From contig JAPOYS010000148.1 of NCBI GenBank assembly GCA_026706455.1, forward strand, positions 1 to 64,000: a stretch of 64,000 bases of DNA. Reading direction: 5' to 3'. Positions 50,339-59,933 of this stretch are shown here, piece by piece (the first letter of the stretch is position 1; the number at the start of each line of letters is the position of its first letter). The translations under genes were made by a program, and so were the position numbers. The DNA is from Chloroflexota bacterium (GTDB lineage: Bacteria; Chloroflexota; Anaerolineae; Aggregatilineales; Phototrophicaceae). The notes under the pieces were generated by a model. The model saw only the letters and a list, made by a program, of their open reading frames with translations, was not told where the DNA came from and searched no databases.

Positions 50339-51673
50339 TCAGCCGCCGGCATAATTCTCAGCAGAGCGAAAGGCGGCCATTTCGTAAATCTGAAAAAAAG
50401 TGACAAGATACACAAGCGCGTAAATGACATGCCATCGCGTTAGCGCGTTCCCGATTGCTGGCTTCTCCAGTGACGCGATCGGTAAGGACTTCAGCGCCAA
50501 CCCAAGGACCCAGAAGAAAGGTATCAGTATCATCAGCGTTACGCGCGGCGCCTGGACGATGGGCCAATACCAAATGGTAGATAGGCTGTAGGCTGCGAAG
50601 AACGCCATCAGATAAAGGCACAGATGCAGGTCGGCCCGGCTAATTCGGTTTTGCCCGCCAGGCAGCCCGCTAGCCAGGCAGCCGACAAGCAGCAGTATGC
50701 CGACACAGATATGGAAGGGAAGGCCGTACCAGTTTATGCTCTGCAAGAATCGATGCAAGCTCGTGCTGAATCGGTTTAAGATATCGCCTGCTGAGCGCTC
50801 AGCGAGATACTTGGCAAGGCTGGGTATTTCTTCATCAGGCAGATTAGGCCAGCCTTCGCGATCGCCGGCTGCTCGGGCGCCCGCTTTCACCTCGTCCCAG
50901 GAATCGTACCAGATGTAGAGGGTCGTGCTTACGTTGTAAAGATATTGCCCGTAACGCTGTTTGCTTTCGATGAAATAGGGCGATAGCAGCAGCGTGAAAA
51001 TAAACACGGGCGCAAGCGCGTGCGCGGCCATACGCAGCAGTTCTCGCGCGTTCAGCCGCTGGTTTCCGAATTCAAGCGCGAACGGAACGAGGTAGCTGCA
51101 TGAATATAGCGCCAGGCACAAGATGGCGCTCGCTTTGCTGTATTGAGCCAGCCCCAGTAGCAAGCCCAAACCGACGGTCTTGTACCACCTGGGCTTCTGA
51201 ATCGCGTTGATTGAGAGAATGAATGCAAACGCGAACAAAGCGTAGTAAAGAATCTCCGCCTGAAAGTAAGGCGCCTTCAAGGCGAAGAACAAGTATGAAA
51301 TGACCGCCAAAGCGTAAACCGCATAGAGCCGCGGTAGCTGCGAAAAAAATAGGCAGCCTAATGTCGCCAGCGCGACAAGCGAAATTGCAATGTTGACCTG
51401 TTTGCCTTGCGCGAAAAATGCCTCGTCGCTCATTTCTGGCGAATAGAATAGCGCCTGTAACCAAGGGAAGAGCGGCATGCGCGCCCGCCCGCCAGTATAG
51501 GTGAACCCCGATTCGTAGGCGCGTTTGGCAAATTCCAAGTACGCCCCTTGATCGGTTCTCTTGAGCTTGTTGTTGACCGCGAACTGCTGCGAAGAGATGT
51601 GCAGGTACAGGAACAAACAGGCGGCCAGGCTGGCGGCTATCAAGAGAGCCCTTAGCGCGGACTGTTGGCTCAC
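50339..51673 (-). CDS. Polytopic GT-C-like membrane protein, paralogue 2
   Basis: A 444-residue paralogue of the next gene, with the same first-loop site (KRTDQGAYLEFAKRAY) and LFPWLQALFYSPEMSDEAFF. About ten transmembrane segments and a conserved extracytoplasmic GDREGWPNLPDEEIPSL region are present. It starts at GTG 51673, five bases after the stop of the DUF1385 gene, so it is probably in that operon; paralogue 1 follows after 173 bases. A tandem duplication is likely. Membrane glycosyltransfer is inferred from overall build only. Confidence 0.75.
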   Translation of the reverse strand: MSQQSALRALLIAASLAACLFLYLHISSQQFAVNNKLKRTDQGAYLEFAKRAYESGFTYTGGRARMPLFPWLQALFYSPEMSDEAFFAQGKQVNIAISLVALATLGCLFFSQLPRLYAVYALAVISYLFFALKAPYFQAEILYYALFAFAFILSINAIQKPRWYKTVGLGLLLGLAQYSKASAILCLALYSCSYLVPFALEFGNQRLNARELLRMAAHALAPVFIFTLLLSPYFIESKQRYGQYLYNVSTTLYIWYDSWDEVKAGARAAGDREGWPNLPDEEIPSLAKYLAERSAGDILNRFSTSLHRFLQSINWYGLPFHICVGILLLVGCLASGLPGGQNRISRADLHLCLYLMAFFAAYSLSTIWYWPIVQAPRVTLMILIPFFWVLGLALKSLPIASLEKPAIGNALTRWHVIYALVYLVTFFQIYEMAAFRSAENYAGG

Positions 51674-51678
51674 AGAGC

Positions 51679-52755
51679 CTAATTCTCTTCAATGGAGCGC
51701 GCCGCGTCAGGAGTTGGCGCCGGGCTCGGCTCGCGCTCTTCTTGCAGGATCCCTTCCGACAGCAAGACGCGTTTGAAGGAAACAATCGCGACTTCGATCA
51801 TATCCAGGCTCGGCTCATTGGTGGTCAGATGCTGCAGCGCCAGATTGGGCTTGATCATGAAGCGGATCCAGGGCTTGTCCAGGTTGGCGGCGGTGTACTT
51901 CAAAAACTCGTAGGCGACGCCGGCGATGATCGGAATGAAAATCACGCGCGAGAGAATCAGCAGCGCGAAGGGCGGGCGCCCGATCAGTGAAAAGAGCATG
52001 ACGCTGACGAAGACGACCGTCAGCAAGAAGGCGGTGCCACAGCGCGGGTGCTCGATCGCGTGGCGGCTGACGATCTCCGGCAGCAGGTCATCGCCGGCTT
52101 CGTAGGCGTTGATGGTCTTATGCTCGGCGCCGTGATAGGCGAAGATGCGCCGGCCATCTTTTGTGCGGCCCACGAACGAAATATACACAACTAGGATCGA
52201 AAGCTGCACGACGCCCTCGATCAAATTGATGAGAAAGGCGTCGAGCCCGATAGGCAGCGCCTCATACGCGAGGATATTGGTCGATTCGGGCGCGACTTCG
52301 ATTTCGCTGCCGTCGGCGTCCAGGACGATTTCAGGCGCGGCTGTGCTCAAGCCCAGCAAGTTGCCGATGCCGGTGGCGGCCGCCGTTGGCAGCAGGAAGA
52401 AGATGCCAACGCCGATGAGCAGGGAGACGGCGATCGTCGCCCAGCCGATGGGACCGCTAAAGCTGACGTCCTCTTCTTCATCGAGGGCGACATCGGCCGA
52501 CCACATCAGCGCGCGGATGCCCAGCCCCAGGGCGTCCCACAAGCCGATGAGGCCGCGCAGGAAGGGCGTACGGGCGATGCGTCCGCGATAGAGCCGGGCG
52601 CTCAAGGGCTGTTCGTGAATGACGATCTCGCCCTTGGGGTTGCGCGCGGCCACCGCCATCGAGTGCGCCCCGCGCATCATCACGCCTTCAATGACGGCTT
52701 GGCCGCCATAGGAGAATTTCAGTTCGCCCGCTTCCCTTATTTTATTCCCAGGCAA
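51679..52755 (-). CDS. DUF1385 family membrane protein (YqhQ-like)
   Basis: A 358-residue protein of the DUF1385 family. The N-terminal YGGQAVIEGVMMRGAHSMAV block, cited as residues about 16-35, and the central AYHGAEHKTINAYEAGDDL and HPRCGTAFLL (His, Glu and Cys positions suggestive of metal binding) are conserved, with about five membrane segments. An insertion of about 40 residues lies between the first two helices. I start it at TTG 52755, four bases after AAGGAGG; an open frame to 52893 adds no homologous sequence. The function is unknown; family members often lie near prfA or rpmE, which are absent here. Next gene begins five bases after its stop. Confidence 0.85.
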   Translation of the reverse strand: MPGNKIREAGELKFSYGGQAVIEGVMMRGAHSMAVAARNPKGEIVIHEQPLSARLYRGRIARTPFLRGLIGLWDALGLGIRALMWSADVALDEEEDVSFSGPIGWATIAVSLLIGVGIFFLLPTAAATGIGNLLGLSTAAPEIVLDADGSEIEVAPESTNILAYEALPIGLDAFLINLIEGVVQLSILVVYISFVGRTKDGRRIFAYHGAEHKTINAYEAGDDLLPEIVSRHAIEHPRCGTAFLLTVVFVSVMLFSLIGRPPFALLILSRVIFIPIIAGVAYEFLKYTAANLDKPWIRFMIKPNLALQHLTTNEPSLDMIEVAIVSFKRVLLSEGILQEEREPSPAPTPDAARSIEEN

Positions 52756-52811
52756 CTTGCCTCCTTTGTGGCAATCGAACTTGCTCAATATACGCCGCCC
52801 GCGCGCCTTGG

Positions 52812-54542
52812 TCAAGCTGAAAGGGGCGGCTGACATTCGCCGGCCGGGCGAATATCCAGCAGACGCAGCTGCAGATTGCGCGCCCCCTGCCATTCATTCA
52901 TTTCGGCCTGATAAGCGGCGTCGATTCGCCGCGGCATCGCTTTCGCCCAGTCGCCCAAGCCGAAGCCGATGGCATCTACTTGCGCGCCGACGCCATTCGC
53001 GACTCTCAGCTTGAGATGGCGCCCGTCCTCCCCGACCCGGCGACAGCGCAAGACGCGCAGATCGCGCGACATGAAGGTGGCGCTAGCGTTTTCCTGCCCG
53101 GTCGGCTCGAGCCGGTCGAGCTCTTGAAGGAATTCCTCGCTCAGGGCGTCCAGTTGAATCTCGGCGTCAATCTGCAATCGCGGAACCAGACGCTGGCCCC
53201 GCAATGAGGCCTCCGCCTTCCGCCCGAGCTCGACCTGCAAGGCATCGATATTGCTGTTCAGCACGGTGAATCCAGCCGCCAGGGCATGCCCGCCGTGACG
53301 CAGCAGCAGGTCCGCGCATTCATCCAAGGCGCGCGTGATGTTGAATTCCGGGATGCTGCGGCAGGACGCGCGGCTTTGCTCCTCGCCGATTTCAAAGACG
53401 ATTGCCGGTCGATAATAGGCTTCGACCAGCCGTCCCGCGACCAAGCCGACTATGCCCGACTGAAGGGTTGCATCGCCAGCGAAGATCAGCGGCGTTTCTG
53501 CGGCGTCGCCGATCTGCTCGCTGATTGCCGCCTGCGCCTGGCGCGTCAAATGCTGGCGCTCTCTATTGAGCGCCTGCAATTCGATGGCGAGCGGCATCGC
53601 TTCCTCAACCGATTCAGCCATTAGCAGATTGTAAGCTGTAATCGCCGATCCAAGACGGCCCGCCGCATTGATGCGCGGACCTAAGCCAAAGCCGACATCA
53701 CGCGCCCGGATTCTGCCCGGGCGCAACCCGGCCACCTTGACGAGCGCGGCGATGCCGGGCCTTCTCAATTCGTTGATTGCCTCCAAACCGTGTAGGACCA
53801 GGCGTCGATTCAATCCAACATTCAGCGGTATGACATCCGCCACTGTGCCCAGGGCGACCAGATCGAGCAGGTCGGACTGCCTGAGATCAGCCGGGTACTG
53901 GGCGCGATTCGTCTCCCAGCGGCGCAGAAGCAGCGCTTTGGCGAGCATGAAGGCGACGCCGGCCCCGGCCAAGCGCGCTTCGCCGGGGCAGTCGGCCTGG
54001 CGCGGATTGATGACGGCGAGCGCCGGCGGCAACTCCAGCCCAACGCTGTGGTGATCGGTGATGATGATGTCAAGCCCGGCGCGAACGCCGGCCGCGACTT
54101 CTTCGAGCGAGCGAATGCCGCAATCGACCGTGATCACGAGCCTGATTCCAGTCCGCGCCAGATACTCGAGCGCCGGTTTGTTCAGACCATAACCCTCGTC
54201 CGCCCGATCAGGGATGTAATGACTGACATCCGCGCCGAGCGCCCGCAGCGTCTGCGTCATGAGCGCGGTAGCGCAGACCCCGTCGGCGTCGAAGTCGCCG
54301 TAAACAGCGATTGTTTCACGCCCGGCGATGGCGGCGTCGATCCGCTCGACGGCAGCCGGCATATCTTTCAGTTCAAAGGGATCTTCATTAAGGCCGCGCC
54401 CAGCCAGGAAATCATGCGCAGCAGCCGGTTCGTCGAATCCTCGGTTAATTAGAACTTGGGCGAGGATTGGGCTTACTCCGCGGTAACTTTGCAGATGCTC
54501 GGCGCCCGCGCGCCGTGCCAGCGCCCATTCCCGTTGCATCAT
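52812..54542 (-). CDS. recJ: Single-stranded-DNA-specific exonuclease RecJ
   Basis: A 576-residue DHH/DHHA1 nuclease, a 5'-to-3' ssDNA exonuclease in recombination and mismatch repair. The catalytic VYGDFDADGVCATAL, TVDCGIRS, ITDHHSVG (DHH) and LGTVADVIPL motifs are present, then DHHA1 with ASCRSIPEFNITRAL and HGGHALAAGF, and a C-terminal OB-like domain. It starts at ATG 54542, with a second ATG three bases on. It diverges from fmt over 64 bases and lies upstream of the DUF1385 gene. Confidence 0.95.
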   Translation of the reverse strand: MMQREWALARRAGAEHLQSYRGVSPILAQVLINRGFDEPAAAHDFLAGRGLNEDPFELKDMPAAVERIDAAIAGRETIAVYGDFDADGVCATALMTQTLRALGADVSHYIPDRADEGYGLNKPALEYLARTGIRLVITVDCGIRSLEEVAAGVRAGLDIIITDHHSVGLELPPALAVINPRQADCPGEARLAGAGVAFMLAKALLLRRWETNRAQYPADLRQSDLLDLVALGTVADVIPLNVGLNRRLVLHGLEAINELRRPGIAALVKVAGLRPGRIRARDVGFGLGPRINAAGRLGSAITAYNLLMAESVEEAMPLAIELQALNRERQHLTRQAQAAISEQIGDAAETPLIFAGDATLQSGIVGLVAGRLVEAYYRPAIVFEIGEEQSRASCRSIPEFNITRALDECADLLLRHGGHALAAGFTVLNSNIDALQVELGRKAEASLRGQRLVPRLQIDAEIQLDALSEEFLQELDRLEPTGQENASATFMSRDLRVLRCRRVGEDGRHLKLRVANGVGAQVDAIGFGLGDWAKAMPRRIDAAYQAEMNEWQGARNLQLRLLDIRPAGECQPPLSA

Positions 54543-54606
54543 AGACCGCGCTCGGATAATCTCATAAAATGATAGCGGATACTACCATTGCGCGTAATGA
54601 GTTGCT

Positions 54607-55530
54607 ATGGCAAAGATCGTCTTCATGGGCACGCCAGACTTCGCCCTCCCCAGTTTGCATGCGCTAATCAGGGATCATCATGTAGCCGCCGTCGTGACCC
54701 AGCCTGATCGGCGAGCGGGCCGGCGCCGCGAACTGCGCGAGTCGCCCGTAAAGCGCCTGGCTCGCGCAGCGGATATTGCCGTGTTGCAACCGCAGAGCAT
54801 GAGAGACCGGGCGGCGATCGATGAACTGCGATCCATTGACGCGGAAGTCTTTGTCGTGGCGGCTTATGGGCAGATCCTGCCGCAATCGGTGTTGGACCTG
54901 CCGAAACGAGGCGTCTTGAATGTGCATGCCTCGCTCCTGCCTCGCTGGCGCGGCGCCGCGCCCATTCAAGCGGCGATCAAAGCCGGCGACAGCGAAAGCG
55001 GCGTCACCATTATGTTGCTGGACGCGGGCTTGGATACGGGTCCCCTGCTTTCAAAACGCGCGCTTTCTCTGGCGGCTGACGAAACCGGAAAGAGCCTGCA
55101 CGACAAACTGGCGGCGCTGGGCGCTGAACTCCTGGTGGATACGCTGCCGCGCTACCTTGGCGGCGAGATTGAGCCGCAGGCGCAGGACGAGTCGGCGGCG
55201 ACCTACGCGCCGCAGATCAAGAAAGAAGACGGGCTTATCGACTGGAATTGTTCGGCCGCGACTATCGAGCGCCTCGTGCGCGCTTTCAGGCCTTGGCCCG
55301 GGACATTCACCAAATGGAGGGGCCGGCAACTGAAAATCATGGCGGGGTTCGTCGGTCAAGGCGCCGCCGACGCCGGGCGGGTGGTTGAACGGGACGGCGC
55401 ATTCGCAATTGGCGCCGGCGACGGATTGTACTTCCCCACCGAATTGCAGCTGGAAGGCAAGCGCAAGCTCAGCGCAGCGGCTTTCATCAACGGATACGGC
55501 GATTTCGTCGGCTCGACCCTCGGCTGCTGA
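54607..55530 (+). CDS. fmt: Methionyl-tRNA formyltransferase
   Basis: A 307-residue enzyme that formylates initiator Met-tRNA using 10-formyl-THF. It has the N-terminal FMGTPDFALPSLHAL, catalytic Asn-His in RGVLNVHASLLPRWRGAAPI and Asp in LDAGLDTGPLL, then a C-terminal OB domain (FRPWPGTFTKWRGRQLKI). Length is standard. def is not adjacent. Its TGA overlaps the ATG of the MATE gene by one base. Confidence 0.96.
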   Translation: MAKIVFMGTPDFALPSLHALIRDHHVAAVVTQPDRRAGRRRELRESPVKRLARAADIAVLQPQSMRDRAAIDELRSIDAEVFVVAAYGQILPQSVLDLPKRGVLNVHASLLPRWRGAAPIQAAIKAGDSESGVTIMLLDAGLDTGPLLSKRALSLAADETGKSLHDKLAALGAELLVDTLPRYLGGEIEPQAQDESAATYAPQIKKEDGLIDWNCSAATIERLVRAFRPWPGTFTKWRGRQLKIMAGFVGQGAADAGRVVERDGAFAIGAGDGLYFPTELQLEGKRKLSAAAFINGYGDFVGSTLGC

Positions 55531-56921
55531 TGCGCGCCACTGGCGAGAAGACACAGCTGGCGCAAAGCCATCCCTATTTGCTGCGCCCAAACCGCACCAT
55601 ACTTACGCTTTCGCTGCCGATTCTTCTTTCGCTCATTGCCGAGCCAGTGACCGCGCTGGTCGATACCGCTTTTGTTGCGCGCCTGGGGGCGATACCGCTG
55701 GCGGCGCTCGGCGTCGGCGCTGGCGCGCTGTCATCGGTGCTCTGGATCTTCAACTTTCTGGGCATCGCAACGCAGACGGAGGTGGCGCAGACCTTCGGCC
55801 GTGACGATGATGAAGGCGCCCGCAAGGCGGTCAGCCTGGCATTTGCGATTGGCGCGGCGCTCAGCCTGCTGCTAACCGGTCTGATGATGGCGAGCGCTTC
55901 CGCCGTCGCCCGCGTCTTGGGGGCGGAAGGCGCAGTGCTCGCAATGGCGACCGCCTATATTCGGGCGCGGTTGCTGGGCGCGCCAGCGGTGATGCTCGTC
56001 TTTGTAGGTTTCGGCGCGCTGCGCGGCAAACAGGATATGAAGACGCCGCTGTGGATCGCCTTGGGCATCAACTTTGCCAATGGTTTGCTGGACTACCTGT
56101 TCATCTTTGGCTGGGGCGCTTTGCCGGCGCTGGGTGTGGCGGGCGCGGGCTTGGCCAGCTCGCTGGCGCAGTGGCTCGGAGCGCTTTGGATGCTGCGCGC
56201 AGTCGGGCGCCGCGTCGGTCTAAGCCGCCATATCAGCTTGCGTGATGGCTTCCGTCTGCTGCGCGTAGGGCGGGACCTCTTCATCCGCTCGGCTTCTCTG
56301 ACCTTCTTTGTGCTTTTCGCCACGCGCGTGGCCACGCAAATGGGGGCGGAAGCGGGCGCCGCTCACCAGGTCATTCGACAAGTCTGGTTTTTCACCGCCT
56401 TGATATCCGAGTCGCTGGCGACGACGGCGCAAAGCCTGGTCGGTTACTTCTTTGGCGCGGGTCGCCGGGAATATGCCAAGCGCGTAGCCATATCGACGAC
56501 GATCTTTAGCCTTGGGGCCGGCTTCGTCATGCTGGGCGGCACGTTGGCCGCGACACCGATTGTACGCTCGGCGCTCGTGCCAAGCGACGCGCTGATCGCC
56601 TTTCAAGCCGCCTGGATCATCGCAGCCCTTTCGCAGCCCCTTAGCGCGCTTGCCTTCGTCACCGATGGCATTCATTGGGGCACAAGCGATTATCGGTTTC
56701 TGCGCAACGCGATGCTGACGGCGACGGCTGGCGGCCTCTTGGGGTTGCAAATTGTCGCCAGCGATGAGGCCGGCGCTTTGGCTGGCGTCTGGCTGATGAC
56801 AGTTCTTTGGATCGCCATTCGCGCGATCTTCGGCTTTGCTCGTCTCTATCCTGGCATCGGCGCCAGCCCCTTTCGCAGCGGCGTCGCCAGCGCCGGCGCG
56901 CTGCCAAAGCCAGCTCCCTAA
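55530..56921 (+). CDS. MATE-family efflux transporter (DinF-like)
   Basis: A 463-residue carrier with twelve hydrophobic segments in two halves. The first half shows LTLSLPILLSLIAEPVTALVDTAF (residues about 19-42) and ALGVGAGALSSVLWIFNFLG, which fit the DinF branch of MATE drug/cation antiporters. The second half repeats the pattern from about residue 250. It starts at 55530, overlapping the fmt stop by one base, so it is translated with fmt. The substrate is unknown. Confidence 0.88.
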   Translation: MRATGEKTQLAQSHPYLLRPNRTILTLSLPILLSLIAEPVTALVDTAFVARLGAIPLAALGVGAGALSSVLWIFNFLGIATQTEVAQTFGRDDDEGARKAVSLAFAIGAALSLLLTGLMMASASAVARVLGAEGAVLAMATAYIRARLLGAPAVMLVFVGFGALRGKQDMKTPLWIALGINFANGLLDYLFIFGWGALPALGVAGAGLASSLAQWLGALWMLRAVGRRVGLSRHISLRDGFRLLRVGRDLFIRSASLTFFVLFATRVATQMGAEAGAAHQVIRQVWFFTALISESLATTAQSLVGYFFGAGRREYAKRVAISTTIFSLGAGFVMLGGTLAATPIVRSALVPSDALIAFQAAWIIAALSQPLSALAFVTDGIHWGTSDYRFLRNAMLTATAGGLLGLQIVASDEAGALAGVWLMTVLWIAIRAIFGFARLYPGIGASPFRSGVASAGALPKPAP

Positions 56922-57043
56922 CGCAACTATCGGCGCGCCCGCGCGTATACTATGGTGCGAGGATGTTGCGGTCGGCAATGCCCCGCATGCTGTCAAAGCG
57001 ACAAATGCACTGGCTCAGTGAGTCAAAGGGGAAGCGCGACTCG

Positions 57044-57289
57044 ATGAACTTCAAGGCTAGCAAACGGCTATATCGTTCACGCAAGGATCGACAGATTGCC
57101 GGCGTCTGCGGCGGGGTCGGCGATTATCTCGGGATTGATGCCACGATCGTGCGCTTGCTCTGGGTGATCCTCTCTATAGCCGGGGGACCCGGCCTATTGC
57201 TCTACCTGATAATGGCCGTGGTCGTGCCGGAAGAGCCGGAGCACATTCAGGCTACAGCCGAGAAAAGCAAGCGCGAGACCACGATGTAA
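57044..57289 (+). CDS. PspC-domain small membrane protein
   Basis: An 81-residue protein: a basic N-terminus (KRLYRSRKDRQIAGVCGGVGDYLGIDATIVRLLW, here cited as residues 6-39) followed by one hydrophobic helix with GGPGLLLYLIMAVVVP and a charged tail. This is the complete PspC domain, linked to membrane stress responses; lone copies of this size are common. ATG 57044 is the start; GGGGA upstream is rather far. A -10 TATACT at 56946-56951 is possible. Confidence 0.88.
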   Translation: MNFKASKRLYRSRKDRQIAGVCGGVGDYLGIDATIVRLLWVILSIAGGPGLLLYLIMAVVVPEEPEHIQATAEKSKRETTM

Positions 57290-57378
57290 TTGGCCCCCTG
57301 TTTGAATTGCGCCCGGCTGGCTGTCGTTGGCTGGGGCAGGGGGAGCATCCCCGCTCGCGCGGATGCAATCGTTCCGGC

Positions 57379-58365
57379 TTACAGCAAATCCTTGATGGCT
57401 TCGCGCTCCGCCAGCAACTCGGCTTCGGTGGCTTTGATCTTCGCGCGCGCGTAGGCGCTCAACTCGAGATCTTCGACAACTGCAATCTCCCCGTTCTTCT
57501 CAGTCCGAAGCGGGAAAGAAAAGACGAGACCATCCGCTACGCCGTAGGGATTGCCGTCGCTGGCAACGGCGGCGCTGTACCAGTCGCGGCTCGGCGTCGG
57601 ACTGATGAGGCTGCGGATCGTATCCAAGGCGGCGTTGGCGGCGCTGGCGGCCGAGCTCTTGCCGCGGGCGTCGATCACGGCCGCGCCACGCTCTTGCACC
57701 GTGCGCATGAATTCGCCTTCCAGCCAGTTGCGATCGTCAATGACATCTTCCGCAGATCTGTTGTTGATGAGCGTATGTTCAAAATTGGGGAATTGCGTGG
57801 AACTGTGATTGCCCCAGATGGCGACACGGCTGACTTCGCTGGTTTGCACGCCCGCCCTCAGAGCCAACTGGGCGCGCGCGCGATTCTCGTCCAGGCGCGT
57901 CATGGCGAAGAAGCGATCGCCCGGAATATCAGGCGCATTGGCTTTGACCATCAGGCAGTTTGAGTTGCAGGGGTTGGCGACTGCGAGCACGCGAATATCG
58001 CCGGCGGCATGTTCGTTTATGGCGCGGCCCTGTTCGACGAAGATTGGTCCGTTGGCGGCGATCAGGTCGCTGCGCGCCATGCCCGGTCCGCGTGGCAAGC
58101 CGCCCACCAGAATCGCCCAATTGGCATTCTTGAAGGCGACATTTGGATCGTCGGAGATCGTAATCTCGCGCAGCAGCGCTTGGGCGCTGTCCTCTAATTC
58201 CATGACGACGCCGCGCAGCGCGTCCATAGCCGGCGGGATTTCCAGAATCTGCAAGGCGACCGGTTGATCCGCGCCGAAGACTTCGCCGTTGCCGATGCGA
58301 AAGAGCAGGCTGTAGGCGATCTGGCCAGCGCCGCCCGTGATGGCTACACGAATGGGTTCAAGCAT
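57379..58365 (-). CDS. mdh: Malate dehydrogenase
   Basis: A 328-residue NAD-dependent malate dehydrogenase of the cytosolic/type-2 group. It has the NAD loop VAITGGAGQIAYSLLFRIG (residues 7-25), substrate Arg in GGLPRGPGMARSDL, ANPCNSN, TRLDENRA and the catalytic His in IWGNHSSTQFP. It interconverts malate and oxaloacetate in the TCA cycle. ATG 58365 follows AAAGGA. It stands alone between a convergent PspC gene and the histidine phosphatase gene. Confidence 0.95.
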   Translation of the reverse strand: MLEPIRVAITGGAGQIAYSLLFRIGNGEVFGADQPVALQILEIPPAMDALRGVVMELEDSAQALLREITISDDPNVAFKNANWAILVGGLPRGPGMARSDLIAANGPIFVEQGRAINEHAAGDIRVLAVANPCNSNCLMVKANAPDIPGDRFFAMTRLDENRARAQLALRAGVQTSEVSRVAIWGNHSSTQFPNFEHTLINNRSAEDVIDDRNWLEGEFMRTVQERGAAVIDARGKSSAASAANAALDTIRSLISPTPSRDWYSAAVASDGNPYGVADGLVFSFPLRTEKNGEIAVVEDLELSAYARAKIKATEAELLAEREAIKDLL

Positions 58366-58440
58366 GCGATCCGATCCTTTCGAGAATCATAGCTGAATTA
58401 TCGGCGCGATTTTACTGGAATCGATAGCCTTTATCAGCGG

Positions 58441-59052
58441 CTATCCTGGCTGTTCCGCTTCCTGCGGCGTCTCGGCGAAGGCGCTGATCTCCCATATATC
58501 CTGGAAGCGGCGCAGCGTCGTAATCGAGCAGTTCTTCATTCGCTTGTCGGGCAGCTGCGCGAACATCGACGCCAGCAGAATCATCATGGCTGAGCTGTGC
58601 CCGACAACGGCGACCGCGTTGTAACTCTTGGCATTGACGATGTCGCCCCAAGCCGCCGCCATTCGCCGCTGCACATCGACGCGCGATTCGCCGCCCGGCA
58701 CGCGGTAGGCTCGATAACCGGCTTCCCATTTTCGATAGGCTTCGGGAAATCGTGTCTTGACCTCGGCAAAGGTATGCCCCTCAAAATCTCCGAAGGCGAT
58801 TTCCGCAAGGCGTTCATCCTCGCGCACTTCTTGCTCCAGCGTCTCCCCGATAATCTGCGCCGTTTCTAAAGCGCGCGGACGCGGACTAGCATAAATCGCA
58901 TCAATCGGGACCGACCTGAGGTAACGCGCGAGCGCCCGCGATTGCTGACGACCCTCATTGTCCAGCGGCACGGGCAGCGCCCCTTGCAGCCGGCGCTCTT
59001 GATTAAATTTTGTTCGGCCATGGCGTATGAACAGCACCGTGTGTACGCTCAT
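58441..59052 (-). CDS. Histidine phosphatase (phosphoglycerate mutase-like) family protein
   Basis: A 203-residue protein with the phosphohistidine motif FIRHGRTKFN (residues 7-16), the acid region EIAFGDFEGHTF and the second catalytic His in AVVGHSSAMMIL. The LxxEIxFGxxEG pattern fits broad phosphatases such as CobC/GpmB types rather than a glycolytic mutase. Substrate unknown. It starts at ATG 59052 and lies 75 bases before mdh on the same strand. Confidence 0.88.
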   Translation of the reverse strand: MSVHTVLFIRHGRTKFNQERRLQGALPVPLDNEGRQQSRALARYLRSVPIDAIYASPRPRALETAQIIGETLEQEVREDERLAEIAFGDFEGHTFAEVKTRFPEAYRKWEAGYRAYRVPGGESRVDVQRRMAAAWGDIVNAKSYNAVAVVGHSSAMMILLASMFAQLPDKRMKNCSITTLRRFQDIWEISAFAETPQEAEQPG

Positions 59053-59138
59053 TGCATCCTCTCAACCTTGACGGATTCGGTCGCTGCGTGCAAAATCAGG
59101 CGGGTGGACGAGTGTATCATATAAAAGGCAGCAACCTA

Positions 59139-59420
59139 GTGGCAGACGAACAGGGTGGTGGAGCGGCGCGGCCGAGCAAGTTGACGCGGTACTGTCTGGC
59201 GATGGTTGGCGGCGCCGGCATGACCTTGATGATGCTTGGCGCGAGCCTTGGGGTAATCTACGGATCTGCGTTGGATGCGGCGACGACGCACTCACTGGGC
59301 CTGCTGCTCCTCGTCGGCTTTTTGCTGCTGGCGCTCGCGATTGGCTTCTGGCTGGGCTGGGCGCGCCCCTTCGAACGCTTTGACGATATCAACGTCCCGG
59401 CCGAACCAGAGCGCCATTAG
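59139..59420 (+). CDS. Small two-helix membrane protein of unknown function
   Basis: A 93-residue protein with two hydrophobic segments (about 22-45 and 55-75) joined by a short loop, and a polar tail ending near FDDINVPAEPERH. I start at GTG 59139, after AAAAGG; the frame is open further left to 59052 but would overlap the divergent gene's start. No family is recognised. It lies 9 bases before the next gene and appears to head the operon leading to era. Confidence 0.55.
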   Translation: MADEQGGGAARPSKLTRYCLAMVGGAGMTLMMLGASLGVIYGSALDAATTHSLGLLLLVGFLLLALAIGFWLGWARPFERFDDINVPAEPERH

Positions 59421-59429
59421 TCTTCCGAA

Positions 59430-59933
59430 ATGAAGCGCAAATCCATGATTGATCGTCAACCGATTTCTGATCAGGTTGAGGGTTTCGTTACCGCGATTGG
59501 CGGGCGCGCTCTGCTATCCGCCGTTGCGTTGGATGAAGGCGAACTGACAGCGCGGGGCGCGCTAACGCTTCGCTATGGCATCACCTTTTTGGGCAAGCCG
59601 CATCTATCCATCGTGCCCAGTCTTGTGGTCGCTGATTATGGTGAATTGCTCAAGGGCGAAGAAGCTTGGGAATTCTTGATGACGAGCGCTCACCTCTATC
59701 CGCGCGCTGATGTCTGCGGCTTCCGCAGTGATGGCGCCGACGAGATGACAGCCGTCAAACAGTTGGATTTCGACGCTCCCTACGATGTCTTCGTATATCG
59801 AGACAGTCAAGGTCATCAGCCGCTGGCGAAGCTGGCTGGCTTGATAGCCGCTGAGGGCGCTTCGTATCCAGAACGTCTGCTGAGGCATCTTCCGCGCTAC
59901 GAAAGCTTGAACGCCTGGCGGCGGATTGCATGA
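59430..59933 (+). CDS. Protein of unknown function upstream of era
   Basis: A 167-residue soluble protein, mixed alpha/beta in character, with no signal peptide or transmembrane helix. No family is recognised. It begins at ATG 59430 (ATG 59445 also possible) and its TGA overlaps the era ATG by four bases (ATGA, 59930-59933), so it is translated together with era. The usual ybeY or cdd neighbours of era are not here; whether this protein works with Era is unknown. Confidence 0.6.
   Translation: MKRKSMIDRQPISDQVEGFVTAIGGRALLSAVALDEGELTARGALTLRYGITFLGKPHLSIVPSLVVADYGELLKGEEAWEFLMTSAHLYPRADVCGFRSDGADEMTAVKQLDFDAPYDVFVYRDSQGHQPLAKLAGLIAAEGASYPERLLRHLPRYESLNAWRRIA

Noticed and set aside
52756..52893. 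Longer N-terminus for the DUF1385 protein
   Set aside because: TTG 52755 has AAGGAGG four bases ahead and the family block begins about 16 residues later; the upstream part overlaps recJ and has no family match.
57290..57378. Terminator from CCCCCTG and CAGGGGG arms between PspC and mdh genes
   Set aside because: The arms are about 40 bases apart and no T-tract follows on either strand.
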